DNA from: CALAEC01 sp050692915
GTDB lineage: Bacteria; Actinomycetota; UBA4738; CALAEC01
DNA: 60,525 nt
Assembly: GCA_050692915.1 (NCBI GenBank)
Contig: JBOGVU010000009.1
Location: 1-60,525 of the forward strand
Direction: 5' to 3'
Under the pieces are notes generated by a model. It saw only the letters and a list, made by a program, of their open reading frames with translations, was not told where the DNA came from and searched no databases. Of this stretch, positions 43,424 through 50,836 are shown piece by piece (the stretch's first letter is position 1; each line of letters starts with the position of its first letter). A program made the translations under genes and the position numbers.

Positions 43424-44230
43424 CTACATCGGCCCGCTGGTGGCCGACGATCTCAGGTGGATGACCTCGCCGAACGCCACCCGCTCGATCCGGCCCCCCC
43501 GCTCCACCAGGAGGCTCCCGAGTTCGTCGAAGTCCACCGCTCGGCCCTCGAACCGGTCCCCCGAGGTCGTGGTGGCCCGCACCCGCCGACCCAGGGTCCG
43601 GCACAACGGGCGGTAGACCTCCACGATGCTCGCGGGGAACCCGTCCGATTGCAGCCGCCCGCGGAGCGATCCCAGGAACCCCGTCAGCAGGCCGTCGCGG
43701 TCGATGCTGGCCCCCTCGATCGCCAGGCTCGTGGCCGTGTCCCGGACCTCCTCGGGGAAGTCCTCCGGGCCAGCGGAGACGTTCACGCCGACCCCCAGCA
43801 CCACGTGCCGCACGGTCCCGCCCTGGACGTCCGCCTCGGCCAGGATCCCCCCGCACTTCCGCTCGCCGACCACGATGTCGTTCGGCCACTTCGCGCCGAG
43901 CCGGGGCAGGTGAGCCGCGTCTATCACCGACACGGCAGCGGCCAGCGTGACGAGGTGGACCTCGTTCGGGGTCAACCGAGGCCGAAGGATCACGGAGCAC
44001 AGCAGGGACCGGTCGGGGACGTCCAGCCACCGTCGGCCCAGGCGACCCCGCCCGGCGGTCTGGTGCCCGGCCACGACCACGGTCCAGTCGGGAGCGCCCT
44101 CGCCGGCCAGGCGACGGGCCTCTTCGTTAGTCGAGGCGACCTCATCGAACCAGACGGGAGACACGTCGATACCGGCCGCGCGGACCGCGTGCCCCAGGCT
44201 ATCCTGACCCGACGTGTTGACCGGCCCCAT
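43424..44230 (-). CDS. birA: Biotin--[acetyl-CoA-carboxylase] ligase
   Basis: 268 residues, group I form without the N-terminal DNA-binding helix-turn-helix. Seen: VWFDEVASTNEEARRLA, the biotinyl-AMP site AGHQTAGRGRLGRRW (GRGRxGR), LGAKWPNDIVVGERKCGGIL and VVLGVGVNVSAGPEDF. It activates biotin with ATP and loads the BCCP lysine. Divergently placed next to its substrate, the biotin carboxylase/BCCP gene, sharing a -10 region. Confidence 0.95.
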   Translation of the reverse strand: MGPVNTSGQDSLGHAVRAAGIDVSPVWFDEVASTNEEARRLAGEGAPDWTVVVAGHQTAGRGRLGRRWLDVPDRSLLCSVILRPRLTPNEVHLVTLAAAVSVIDAAHLPRLGAKWPNDIVVGERKCGGILAEADVQGGTVRHVVLGVGVNVSAGPEDFPEEVRDTATSLAIEGASIDRDGLLTGFLGSLRGRLQSDGFPASIVEVYRPLCRTLGRRVRATTTSGDRFEGRAVDFDELGSLLVERGGRIERVAFGEVIHLRSSATSGPM

Positions 44231-44246
44231 GAGGGCACCGATTATC
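44217..44246. promoter_or_regulatory. Divergent promoter between birA and the biotin carboxylase gene
   Basis: Forward: TTGACC (44217-44222), 17 nt, GATTAT (44240-44245), leader with GGGGAG before GTG 44264. Reverse: GATAAT (44246-44241), 10 nt before birA ATG 44230. The two -10s are the same palindromic GATTATC site read both ways, and the forward -35/spacer covers the birA start codon, so firing in the two directions should compete. Confidence 0.55.
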
Positions 44247-44263
44247 GCCCGGGGAGCGTGCCT

Positions 44264-45985
44264 GTGACGGAGCCGAGGATCCTGATCGCCAACCGAGGAG
44301 AGATCGCCGTCCGGGTCATCCGGACGTGCCGGGAGCTCGGCATCCCGGCGGTGGCCGTCTACTCGGACGCCGACCGTGACGCCCTGCACGTACAGATGGC
44401 GGACCGCGCCCAGCGGCTCGGGCCGCCCGCACCCGCGGACTCCTACCTGAACATCCCTGCGCTGCTGGAGGCGGCCCGGGCATCGGGCTCCACCATGGTC
44501 CACCCCGGGTACGGCTTCCTGGCGGAGAACCCCGACTTCGCCAGGGCGAGCGCCGAGGCCGGGCTGACGTTCATCGGGCCCCCGCCGGAGGCGATGGACA
44601 GGATGGGTGACAAGGCCGCGGCCCGCCGGGCCGCGGAGCAGGTGGGGGTTCCCGTGATCCCCGGGATCTCCGAGCCCGTAACCGCGGCGGAGGCCCTGGA
44701 CGTGGCCGGCGCGATCGGCTTCCCCCTGGCCGTGAAGGCCGCCCACGGCGGGGGCGGCAGGGGCATGCACCTGGTGGAGCGCGCCGAGGACCTCGAGGAC
44801 GCCGTGAACCGCTCGGCGCGGGAGGCCCAGGCGTACTTCGGGCGGCCCGAGGTGTACCTGGAGCGATACATCACCCGGGCCCATCACGTCGAGGCCCAGC
44901 TCATGGCCGACAACCGGGGGAACATCTCGTTCCTCGGCGAGCGGGACTGCACGATCCAGCGTCGGTACCAGAAGCTGATCGAGGAGAGTCCGTCCCCCGT
45001 GGTGGACGCCGACCTCCGGTCCCGGCTCGGCGAGGCGGCCACCGCCGTGGCCAAGGCGGCCGGCTACGTGAACGCCGGTACCGTCGAGTTCCTGGTTGAC
45101 GACGACGGCGCGTTCTGGTTCCTCGAGGTCAACGCCCGGCTTCAGGTGGAGCACCCGGTGACGGAGCTCGTGACCGGCCTCGACCTCGTGCGGCTGCAGA
45201 TCGAGGTGGCCATGGGGGAGAAGGTGGACCTCTCCCCCGATCTCCGGGGGCACGCCATCGAGTGCAGGCTGAATGCCGAGGACCCCGCCAACGACTTCCT
45301 GCCCGGCCCGGGCCTGGTCCGCCGGCTCCGATTGCCCGCGGGGCCGTTCGTCCGGGTGGACGCCGGGGTCACCGAGGGAGGGGTGATCCCCGGTGACTAC
45401 GACTCGCTGTTCGCCAAGCTTCTGGCGTGGGCCCCGGACCGGGAGTCCGCCCGGCGACGGATGCTCCGGGCGCTCGGGGACCTCGAGGTAGAGGGCATCC
45501 CCACCACCGTTCCCTTCCATCAGTGGGTCCTGGAGACCCTCACGTTCCGGGAGGGCAGTCACGACACGAAGTGGGTTGAGCGAGCCCTGGCCGCGGGCGC
45601 GTATCCCCCACCGAAGGAGGAGACGGTCGATACGGAGGAGACGGAGGAGACGCCCACCGCCACCGTCGTCGTGGAGGTCTCCGGCCGGCGGATCCCGGTT
45701 CGGGTGTGGGGCGACGCCCTCCCGGTCAGGCCGACGCCGCCGCCGGCGGCCCAGCATCATCACCGCCACGGGCACGGCACGATCGCCTCGCCGATGCAGG
45801 GGACGATCCTGACCGTCCTGGTCGAGGAGGGTCAGGAGATCAAGGCCGGAGACGTCGTGTGCGTGCTCGAGGCCATGAAGATGGAGAACCACATCGCGGC
45901 CACGCTCGACGGCACGGTCTCCGAGCTCGCCGTGAAAACCGGCGATATCGTGCAGGCGGGCCAGACGCTCCTGGTCATCGAGTAG
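44264..45985 (+). CDS. Acyl-CoA carboxylase alpha subunit (biotin carboxylase + BCCP)
   Basis: 573 residues from GTG 44264 (GGGGAG 8 nt upstream). Biotin carboxylase N-domain RILIANRGEIAVRVIRTCRE, ATP-grasp KAAHGGGGRGMH, FLEVNARLQVEHPVTE, C-domain about 335-450; then a Glu/Pro/His-rich linker (HHHRHGHG) and a C-terminal biotinyl domain with EAMKMEN, Lys539 lying 34 residues from the end as usual. AccA3-type subunit used by acetyl-, propionyl- or longer acyl-CoA carboxylases of Actinomycetota; the carboxyltransferase beta subunit is not in the window. Supplies methylmalonyl-CoA or malonyl-CoA. Confidence 0.95.
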   Translation: MTEPRILIANRGEIAVRVIRTCRELGIPAVAVYSDADRDALHVQMADRAQRLGPPAPADSYLNIPALLEAARASGSTMVHPGYGFLAENPDFARASAEAGLTFIGPPPEAMDRMGDKAAARRAAEQVGVPVIPGISEPVTAAEALDVAGAIGFPLAVKAAHGGGGRGMHLVERAEDLEDAVNRSAREAQAYFGRPEVYLERYITRAHHVEAQLMADNRGNISFLGERDCTIQRRYQKLIEESPSPVVDADLRSRLGEAATAVAKAAGYVNAGTVEFLVDDDGAFWFLEVNARLQVEHPVTELVTGLDLVRLQIEVAMGEKVDLSPDLRGHAIECRLNAEDPANDFLPGPGLVRRLRLPAGPFVRVDAGVTEGGVIPGDYDSLFAKLLAWAPDRESARRRMLRALGDLEVEGIPTTVPFHQWVLETLTFREGSHDTKWVERALAAGAYPPPKEETVDTEETEETPTATVVVEVSGRRIPVRVWGDALPVRPTPPPAAQHHHRHGHGTIASPMQGTILTVLVEEGQEIKAGDVVCVLEAMKMENHIAATLDGTVSELAVKTGDIVQAGQTLLVIE

Positions 45986-45994
45986 GGTGGCCGG

Positions 45995-47305
45995 ATGAAG
46001 GTCGGGGTGGTGGGCACCGGACACGTGGGCCTCCCCACGGCCGCGACCCTTGCGCACGTCGGCCACGAGGTCACGGCCACCGACGCCGATGGCGACAAGA
46101 TCGAGCTCCTCCACCGCGGGGGGATGCCCTTCTTCGAATCCGGGCTGGAAGAGCTGGTCCGAGCGGGCGTTGAGAAGGGCCGGCTCCGGTTCACGGCGGA
46201 TCCTCCCGGGGCCCTCCGCCAGGCCCAGGTGGCGTTCCTCTGTGTCGGGACTCCTCCCCGAGCGTCCGGAGAGGCCAACCTGATCGCAGTCGAACAGTCT
46301 GCGGATCTCGTCGGACGATACGCAACGGGGCCGACCGTGGTCGTCGAGAAGAGCACGGTCCCGGCGGGGACGGCGGCACGGATCTCCGAGATCCTGGCCC
46401 GGCACCGATCCGACGGCCAGCTATCGGTGGTGTGCAACCCGGAGTTCCTCCGGGAGGGCAGCGCCGTGGAGGATTCGCTCCGCCCGGACCGCATCCTGGT
46501 CGGGAGCGACTCCCAGGACGCCTTGGCCGTCATGCGCGAGCTCTATGCGCCACTGGTTGGAGAGGGCACCTTATGGATCGAGACAGACCTCCACACGGCC
46601 GAGCTGGCCAAACACGCCAGCAACGCCTTCCTGGCCCTCAAGGTCTCCTTCGCCAACGCCCTGGCCCGGATCGCCGAGGCGGCCGGCGCCGACGTCGACG
46701 CCATCACCGAGGTGATGGGCGCCGACCCTCGGATCGGGAAGGCCCACCTGTCCGCGGGCCTGGGCTACGGAGGGTCCTGCTTCCCGAAGGACCTCCTGGC
46801 GTTCGAGAGGCTGACCAGCCGCCTCGGCTACGACTTCCCGCTCCTGCGGGAGATCGCCAGGATCAACGAGGAAGCCGTGGACGCCGCGTTCCGCAAGGTG
46901 GAGGAGATCCTGTGGAACCTCGAGGAGAAGCGGGTGGCTCTGCTCGGCCTGGCGTTCAAGCCGGGAACGGACGACGTGCGGTACGCGCCTGCACTCGGGC
47001 TGGCGGACCGGCTCCTGGCGGCCGGGGCGGTCGTGGTCGGCTATGACCCGCAGGCGGGGCCGAACGCCAAGGCCGAGCTCCCTGCCCTCAAGGTGGTCGA
47101 TGACCCGTACATCGCGCTCACGGGCGCAGACGCCGCGGTCGTATGCACGGAGTGGGACGAGATCATCGGCCTCGACCTCGTACGGGTCCGCGAGATCATG
47201 AAGCTACCCATCATGGTGGACGGGCGCAACCTGTTCGACCCGGCCACGATGGCCGAGCACGGGTTCACGTACCTGCCCACGGGGCGTCCGCCGGTCCGGC
47301 CGTGA
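45995..47305 (+). CDS. UDP-glucose 6-dehydrogenase
   Basis: 436 residues, 9 nt after the carboxylase stop. KVGVVGTGHVGLPTAATLAH, FLCVGTPPRASGEANL, VEKSTVPAGTA, CNPEFLREGSAVEDSLRPDR, AELAKHASNAFLALKVSFAN and the catalytic GYGGSCFPKDL, all diagnostic for UDP-glucose dehydrogenase. Makes UDP-glucuronate with two NAD. Followed with GTGA overlap by a decarboxylase-like SDR, so the pair probably gives UDP-xylose for the glycan locus. Confidence 0.95.
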   Translation: MKVGVVGTGHVGLPTAATLAHVGHEVTATDADGDKIELLHRGGMPFFESGLEELVRAGVEKGRLRFTADPPGALRQAQVAFLCVGTPPRASGEANLIAVEQSADLVGRYATGPTVVVEKSTVPAGTAARISEILARHRSDGQLSVVCNPEFLREGSAVEDSLRPDRILVGSDSQDALAVMRELYAPLVGEGTLWIETDLHTAELAKHASNAFLALKVSFANALARIAEAAGADVDAITEVMGADPRIGKAHLSAGLGYGGSCFPKDLLAFERLTSRLGYDFPLLREIARINEEAVDAAFRKVEEILWNLEEKRVALLGLAFKPGTDDVRYAPALGLADRLLAAGAVVVGYDPQAGPNAKAELPALKVVDDPYIALTGADAAVVCTEWDEIIGLDLVRVREIMKLPIMVDGRNLFDPATMAEHGFTYLPTGRPPVRP

Positions 47306-48249
47306 CCAGGGCCGTGGTCACCGGGGGCGCGGGCTTCCTCGGTTCCCACCTCAGCCGCCGGCTCCTCGACGAGGGCTGGGAGGTGGTGGTCCTCGACTCG
47401 CTCCTGACCGGCAGCGCGGACAACGTGTCGGATCTCTTCGAGCGACCGGCCTTCCGGTTCGAGCGGTACGACGTCACGAACTACCTGCACGTGGACGGGC
47501 CGGTGGATTGGTTCCTCCATCTCGCCTCGCCGGCCTCCCCCGCCGACTACCTAGAGCACCCCATCCACACGCTGAAGGTCGGTGCGTTGGGCACCCTTCG
47601 GGCCCTGGGGCTGGCCAAGTCCAAGGGGGCGGGCTTCTTCCTGGCGTCCACCTCGGAGGTGTACGGCGACCCCCAGGTGCATCCCCAGCCGGAGTCGTAC
47701 CGGGGCCACGTCAACCCGGTGGGCCCTCGAGGCGTCTACGACGAGGCCAAACGGTACGCGGAGGCCATGGCCGCGGCCTACCGTCACGCCCACGGGATCC
47801 AGGTCCGGATCGCCCGCATCTTCAATACCTTCGGCCCCGGTCTTCGCCGGGACGACGGGCGGGCGGTGCCCACGTTCATCGCCCAGGCCCTGGCGGGGGA
47901 GCCCCTGACGGTCCACGGGGACGGCAGCCAGACCCGGTCGCTGTGCTACGTGGACGACCTGATCGAGGGATTCTGGAAGCTCCTCTCCTCCGACGAGCAG
48001 GACCCGGTGAACCTGGGGAACCCCGAGGAGGTCACGGTGCTGGAGTTGGCCGAGTCGATCCGGGAGGTCGTCGGCTCCCGCTCGGAGATCGTGTTCACCG
48101 AGCGGCCGGTGGACGATCCCGAGGTCCGGTGCCCCGACATCACCCTGGCCCGGGAGCGTCTCGGCTGGGAGCCCCAGGTGCCCCTGCGCGAGGGGCTGAA
48201 GCGCACCGTGGCCTGGGCCCGGGAGGCCTGGGCCGATCAGGGACGATAG
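47302..48249 (+). CDS. UDP-glucuronate decarboxylase-like SDR
   Basis: 315 residues from GTG 47302 (GTGA overlap). RAVVTGGAGFLGSHLSRRLL, DWFLHLASPASPADYLEHPI, LASTSEVYGDPQVHPQPESY, catalytic YDEAKRYAEAM, RIARIFNTFGPGLRRDDGR and VTVLELAESI. The SPASP...HPI.TLK segment and length match UDP-xylose synthase. It decarboxylates UDP-GlcA to UDP-xylose. A dTDP-glucose dehydratase is less likely because the ASPASP segment is UXS-specific. The end overlaps vapC (opposite strand) by 13 nt. Confidence 0.88.
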   Translation: MTRAVVTGGAGFLGSHLSRRLLDEGWEVVVLDSLLTGSADNVSDLFERPAFRFERYDVTNYLHVDGPVDWFLHLASPASPADYLEHPIHTLKVGALGTLRALGLAKSKGAGFFLASTSEVYGDPQVHPQPESYRGHVNPVGPRGVYDEAKRYAEAMAAAYRHAHGIQVRIARIFNTFGPGLRRDDGRAVPTFIAQALAGEPLTVHGDGSQTRSLCYVDDLIEGFWKLLSSDEQDPVNLGNPEEVTVLELAESIREVVGSRSEIVFTERPVDDPEVRCPDITLARERLGWEPQVPLREGLKRTVAWAREAWADQGR

Positions 48250-48632
48250 ATCCTCAACGCCGTGTGCCTGGCGATGGCCTCGAAATCGGCGTCGTTGTGC
48301 AGCAGCTCGGCGTCCTCGCGGATGGCCACGGCGGCGATCAGGCAGTCGATCAAGCCCCGCACCGTTTCGCCCCCCGCCCGACACGACCGATAGATCTCGG
48401 CCGCCGATTCGTAGTCGAAGACGGGAGCGACCGGCAGGAAGAGAAGATCGAACGCCGCCTGCCGGATCGCGGCAACGTCCCGCCTCGACACTCCGGCAAG
48501 GACCTCCATGAGGACCGGGTCGGTGAGCGCGGCCTCACCTGAGCTCACGAGCGAGCGACAGGCGAGGTGGGCCGGACCCCCCGTGGCGCCGAAGTACTCG
48601 ATGAGCGCCGAGGTGTCCGCCAGAACTACCAC
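48237..48632 (-). CDS. PIN-domain toxin (VapC family)
   Basis: 131 residues from GTG 48632, overlapping the antitoxin end by 7 nt. PIN residues: ADTSALIEYF (first Asp), TDPVLMEVLAG (Glu), ETVRGLIDCLIAAVAI (Asp) and LLHNDADFEAIA (last Asp). VapC toxins are Mg-dependent RNases, often cutting tRNA or rRNA. It follows VapB in the usual order. Confidence 0.93.
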   Translation of the reverse strand: MVVLADTSALIEYFGATGGPAHLACRSLVSSGEAALTDPVLMEVLAGVSRRDVAAIRQAAFDLLFLPVAPVFDYESAAEIYRSCRAGGETVRGLIDCLIAAVAIREDAELLHNDADFEAIARHTALRIYRP

Positions 48633-48835
48633 TCAGGGGGTGGATCGCGGTGGCGGAGCTCGTCGAGATCGCCCTCCCAACCGATCCCTTCGAGCTCGAG
48701 GAACCGCCGAGGTTCTCGGTCCCCCACCAGGCGTCGGAGGGCGAGGTCGATCGCATCGCGGGTCGTCCGGACCCGGTAGATCCGCTTCACCCGCTCGACG
48801 AGCTCCTCGTCCACGACCACGTTCGTCCGCTTCAT
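48626..48835 (-). CDS. VapB-type antitoxin
   Basis: 69 residues: MKRTNVVVDEELVERVKRIY and TTRDAIDLALRRLV form a ribbon-helix-helix fold, and the C-terminal DLDELRHRDPPPEW would occupy the toxin site. The ATG lies 8 nt after TATACT. Three 10-bp-phased GGTGTA repeats upstream are the probable binding sites. Confidence 0.92.
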   Translation of the reverse strand: MKRTNVVVDEELVERVKRIYRVRTTRDAIDLALRRLVGDREPRRFLELEGIGWEGDLDELRHRDPPPEW

Positions 48836-48843
48836 GGCAGCCC

Positions 48844-48849
48844 AGTATA
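48844..48849 (-). promoter_or_regulatory. -10 element (TATACT) of vapBC
   Basis: TATACT on the minus strand, 8 nt before ATG 48835, no Shine-Dalgarno. The first GGTGTA repeat overlaps it by two bases. Confidence 0.6.
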
Positions 48850-48873
48850 CACCCTCGTACACCCCTCTACACC
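48848..48873. repeat. Three GGTGTA direct repeats with exact 10-bp period (vapBC operator)
   Basis: On the minus strand GGTGTA occurs at 48873-48868, 48863-48858 and 48853-48848. The period matches one helical turn, so three ribbon-helix-helix units could bind one DNA face across the -35 to -10 region. Confidence 0.6.
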
Positions 48874-49253
48874 TACCGAGGGAGCCGGATGCGAGGCAGG
48901 AACCTAGCGATCTTGGCCCGGTGCCGGGCCGCGAACCGATAGGTGCCCGCGGCCAGCGCCCGGGCCGCCCGGGACCGCCGGACCAGCCGCCCCAGGGGAC
49001 GGACCAGCCGGGCATGCTCGAGGAGGGGGCCCATGCCCGAGGCGCCGCTGGCCACCCGGTCGCCGACCACCAGGTGGTAGGAGCCGAACCGCTGCCGCTC
49101 GGGCATGCCTCCCAGCGCGCGGTCGGCCTCCGCCGAGTCGAGCGGCGCCGTCCGGATCCGGCGTTCTGTGTCCGCCGCCAGGATGACGCGGGCGAACAAC
49201 CGGCAGCCGGGACAGCCCGCGTCGTAGAACAGGACGGCCGGCTCCCCTTTCAC
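48873..49253 (-). CDS. DCC-family (DUF393) thiol-disulfide-like protein
   Basis: 126 residues from GTG 49253, overlapping the hydrolase stop (GTGA). The N-terminal AVLFYDAGCPGCRLFARVIL has the D-x2-C-x2-C-R signature; ASGASGMGPLLEHARLVRPL follows, as in the family. The basic C-terminus (RFAARHRAKIARFLPRIRLP) may contact the membrane. Redox role inferred from the CxxC. Its 3' end touches the third vapBC operator repeat. Confidence 0.82.
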   Translation of the reverse strand: MKGEPAVLFYDAGCPGCRLFARVILAADTERRIRTAPLDSAEADRALGGMPERQRFGSYHLVVGDRVASGASGMGPLLEHARLVRPLGRLVRRSRAARALAAGTYRFAARHRAKIARFLPRIRLPR

Positions 49254-50122
49254 GGCGGGAACCGGTCGAAGAACTCGTGGATCGCCCGCATCACCACGGC
49301 CGGCTTCTCTACGAACGACATGTGCCCGGCGTTCTTGACCAGCACGCACTCCCCCTGCGGCACGGCCTCGGCGATGGCCCAGCCGGCCTCCGGGACCGTG
49401 ACCCAGTCGAACTCCGACGCGATCACGAGCACCGGGCGCTCGATGTCCCCCAGCCGGTCCTCGACCTCGATGGCCCCGTAGTCGTTGGTGGCGAACTCGC
49501 GGAGCACGTCCGGCGACACCCGCATGTGGCGCTCGATGGTCGTCAGGAACTCCCGGTACGGCTCCCCATCCGGGTCGGCGAAGTGGAACGGCAGCTGGTC
49601 GGTCAGGAGCCTGCGGAACTCCTCCACCGTCTGCACCCGGGTCTCCATGTCCCAGGACGCCTCGATCCGGTCCCTGAGCTCCGGGGGCTCCAGCGCGGCC
49701 AGGTTCGACTCGATCCGGTCCAGCCACCGGCTCTCGGGGAGACAGCCGATGAGGATGTAGTGGCTGGCGAAGCCCTCGTCGACGGCATGCTGGAGGGCCA
49801 CGAAGGAGCCGAACGACTGCCCCAGCACCGAGTAGGAGTCGAGCCCCAGGGCGCCGGCCAGCGCGGAGACGTCGGCCGACAGGCGGGCCAGGTTCCAGGT
49901 CCGGCGGTCGGCCGGGTCCGAGCGTCCCTGGCTCCGCTGGTCCACGTAGATGAGCCGGAAGCGCTCGGCCAGCGGGTCCAGCCACGGGCGGAACTGGGTG
50001 TGGTCGAGGCCCGGGCCCCCGTGCAGCAGCACGAGCGGGTGGCCCTGGCCCATCTCGAGCACCCACAGGCGGGTATCCCCCACGTCGACGTACCGGCCCT
50101 CCGAAGGATCGCCGATCGTCAC
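49250..50122 (-). CDS. Proline iminopeptidase-like alpha/beta hydrolase
   Basis: 290 residues from GTG 50122 (GTGA overlap with the upstream gene). PLVLLHGGPGLDHTQFRPWL (oxyanion HGGPG), YVDQRSQGRSDP, nucleophile elbow VLGQSFGSFVALQ (Ser), Asp in IASEFDWVTVP and His in NAGHMSFVEKP. HGGPG plus DQRGxGxS-like strands are typical of the S33 family, which releases N-terminal proline, though many members are general esterases or amidases. Confidence 0.87.
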   Translation of the reverse strand: MTIGDPSEGRYVDVGDTRLWVLEMGQGHPLVLLHGGPGLDHTQFRPWLDPLAERFRLIYVDQRSQGRSDPADRRTWNLARLSADVSALAGALGLDSYSVLGQSFGSFVALQHAVDEGFASHYILIGCLPESRWLDRIESNLAALEPPELRDRIEASWDMETRVQTVEEFRRLLTDQLPFHFADPDGEPYREFLTTIERHMRVSPDVLREFATNDYGAIEVEDRLGDIERPVLVIASEFDWVTVPEAGWAIAEAVPQGECVLVKNAGHMSFVEKPAVVMRAIHEFFDRFPP

Positions 50123-50808
50123 CGGGGAGGCGGTCCCCAGGCGTCGCGGCCGGTGAGCCGCACGCCGGATCCCCGGAGGCCGTACTTCCGGTTCACCGAG
50201 ATCAGGAGGGCCGTGATCGGCTCCAGCACCCGGGCCATGGCCAGGCCTCCGCAATCGATCCACCGGGACCCAGGGATCCGGTCGACCATGGCGCCCACCG
50301 CACCCTTGGCCTCGCCGTCGTCGCCGCACAGGAGCACGTCCGCGTCGAGGGGCTCGGCCAGGTCGGTGAGCGGCTCGGCGCTCACGGTGTGGAACCCTGC
50401 CACCAGGCGGACCCCATCCGGCAGGAGCGCCGCGGCTTGCTCGGCCGCGGAGCCCTGCCAGGGCCGAAGCACCTGCGTGGGCCGCCCGCCGACCGCCGTG
50501 GCCAGCGGCGTGGTGGTGTCGCACACGAGGGCGCCCGGCGGCCAGTGCTCCCGCAACGATCGGTAGGTGTTGGCCTGCCCCTCGTACGGGACGGTCACGA
50601 ACGTGAGCTCGGCGCCGGCCACGGCGGCGGGGTTCTCAGCACCGTCCACGGGTGCGTCGGGGCCCGCGGCCTGGCGGGCCCGGCCGGCGGCCTCGCGAGC
50701 CCGCTCCTCGGCCCGGGACCCGATGGTCACGGCCACGCCCGCGGCGGCCAGCCGCACCGCCAGGCCGAATCCCTCGTCCCCGGTCCCGCCCACGATGGCC
50801 ACGGTCAT
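50119..50808 (-). CDS. npdG: F420:NADPH oxidoreductase
   Basis: 229 residues. N-terminal MTVAIVGGTGDEGFGLAVRL Rossmann fold, VTIGSRAEERA (NADPH-phosphate recognition), TFVTVPYEGQANTYRSL, LVCDTTTPL, VAGFHTVSAEPL and DVLLCGDD. This combination is specific for NpdG/Fno, which passes hydride between NADPH and coenzyme F420. It implies the organism makes F420. TATCCT lies 7 nt before the ATG, so it starts a leaderless three-gene unit with the hydrolase and the DCC protein. Confidence 0.9.
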   Translation of the reverse strand: MTVAIVGGTGDEGFGLAVRLAAAGVAVTIGSRAEERAREAAGRARQAAGPDAPVDGAENPAAVAGAELTFVTVPYEGQANTYRSLREHWPPGALVCDTTTPLATAVGGRPTQVLRPWQGSAAEQAAALLPDGVRLVAGFHTVSAEPLTDLAEPLDADVLLCGDDGEAKGAVGAMVDRIPGSRWIDCGGLAMARVLEPITALLISVNRKYGLRGSGVRLTGRDAWGPPPR

Positions 50809-50815
50809 GGGCGGC

Positions 50816-50821
50816 AGGATA
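50816..50821 (-). promoter_or_regulatory. -10 element (TATCCT) of npdG
   Basis: TATCCT on the minus strand followed by 7 nt and ATG 50808; no Shine-Dalgarno. Confidence 0.5.
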
Positions 50822-50836
50822 CCCATCCGCCGAAGA

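Noticed and set aside
43424..46405. A 993-residue minus-strand frame running through the biotin carboxylase gene
   Set aside because: Only its last 268 codons (birA) are real; the rest is antisense to a well-conserved carboxylase.
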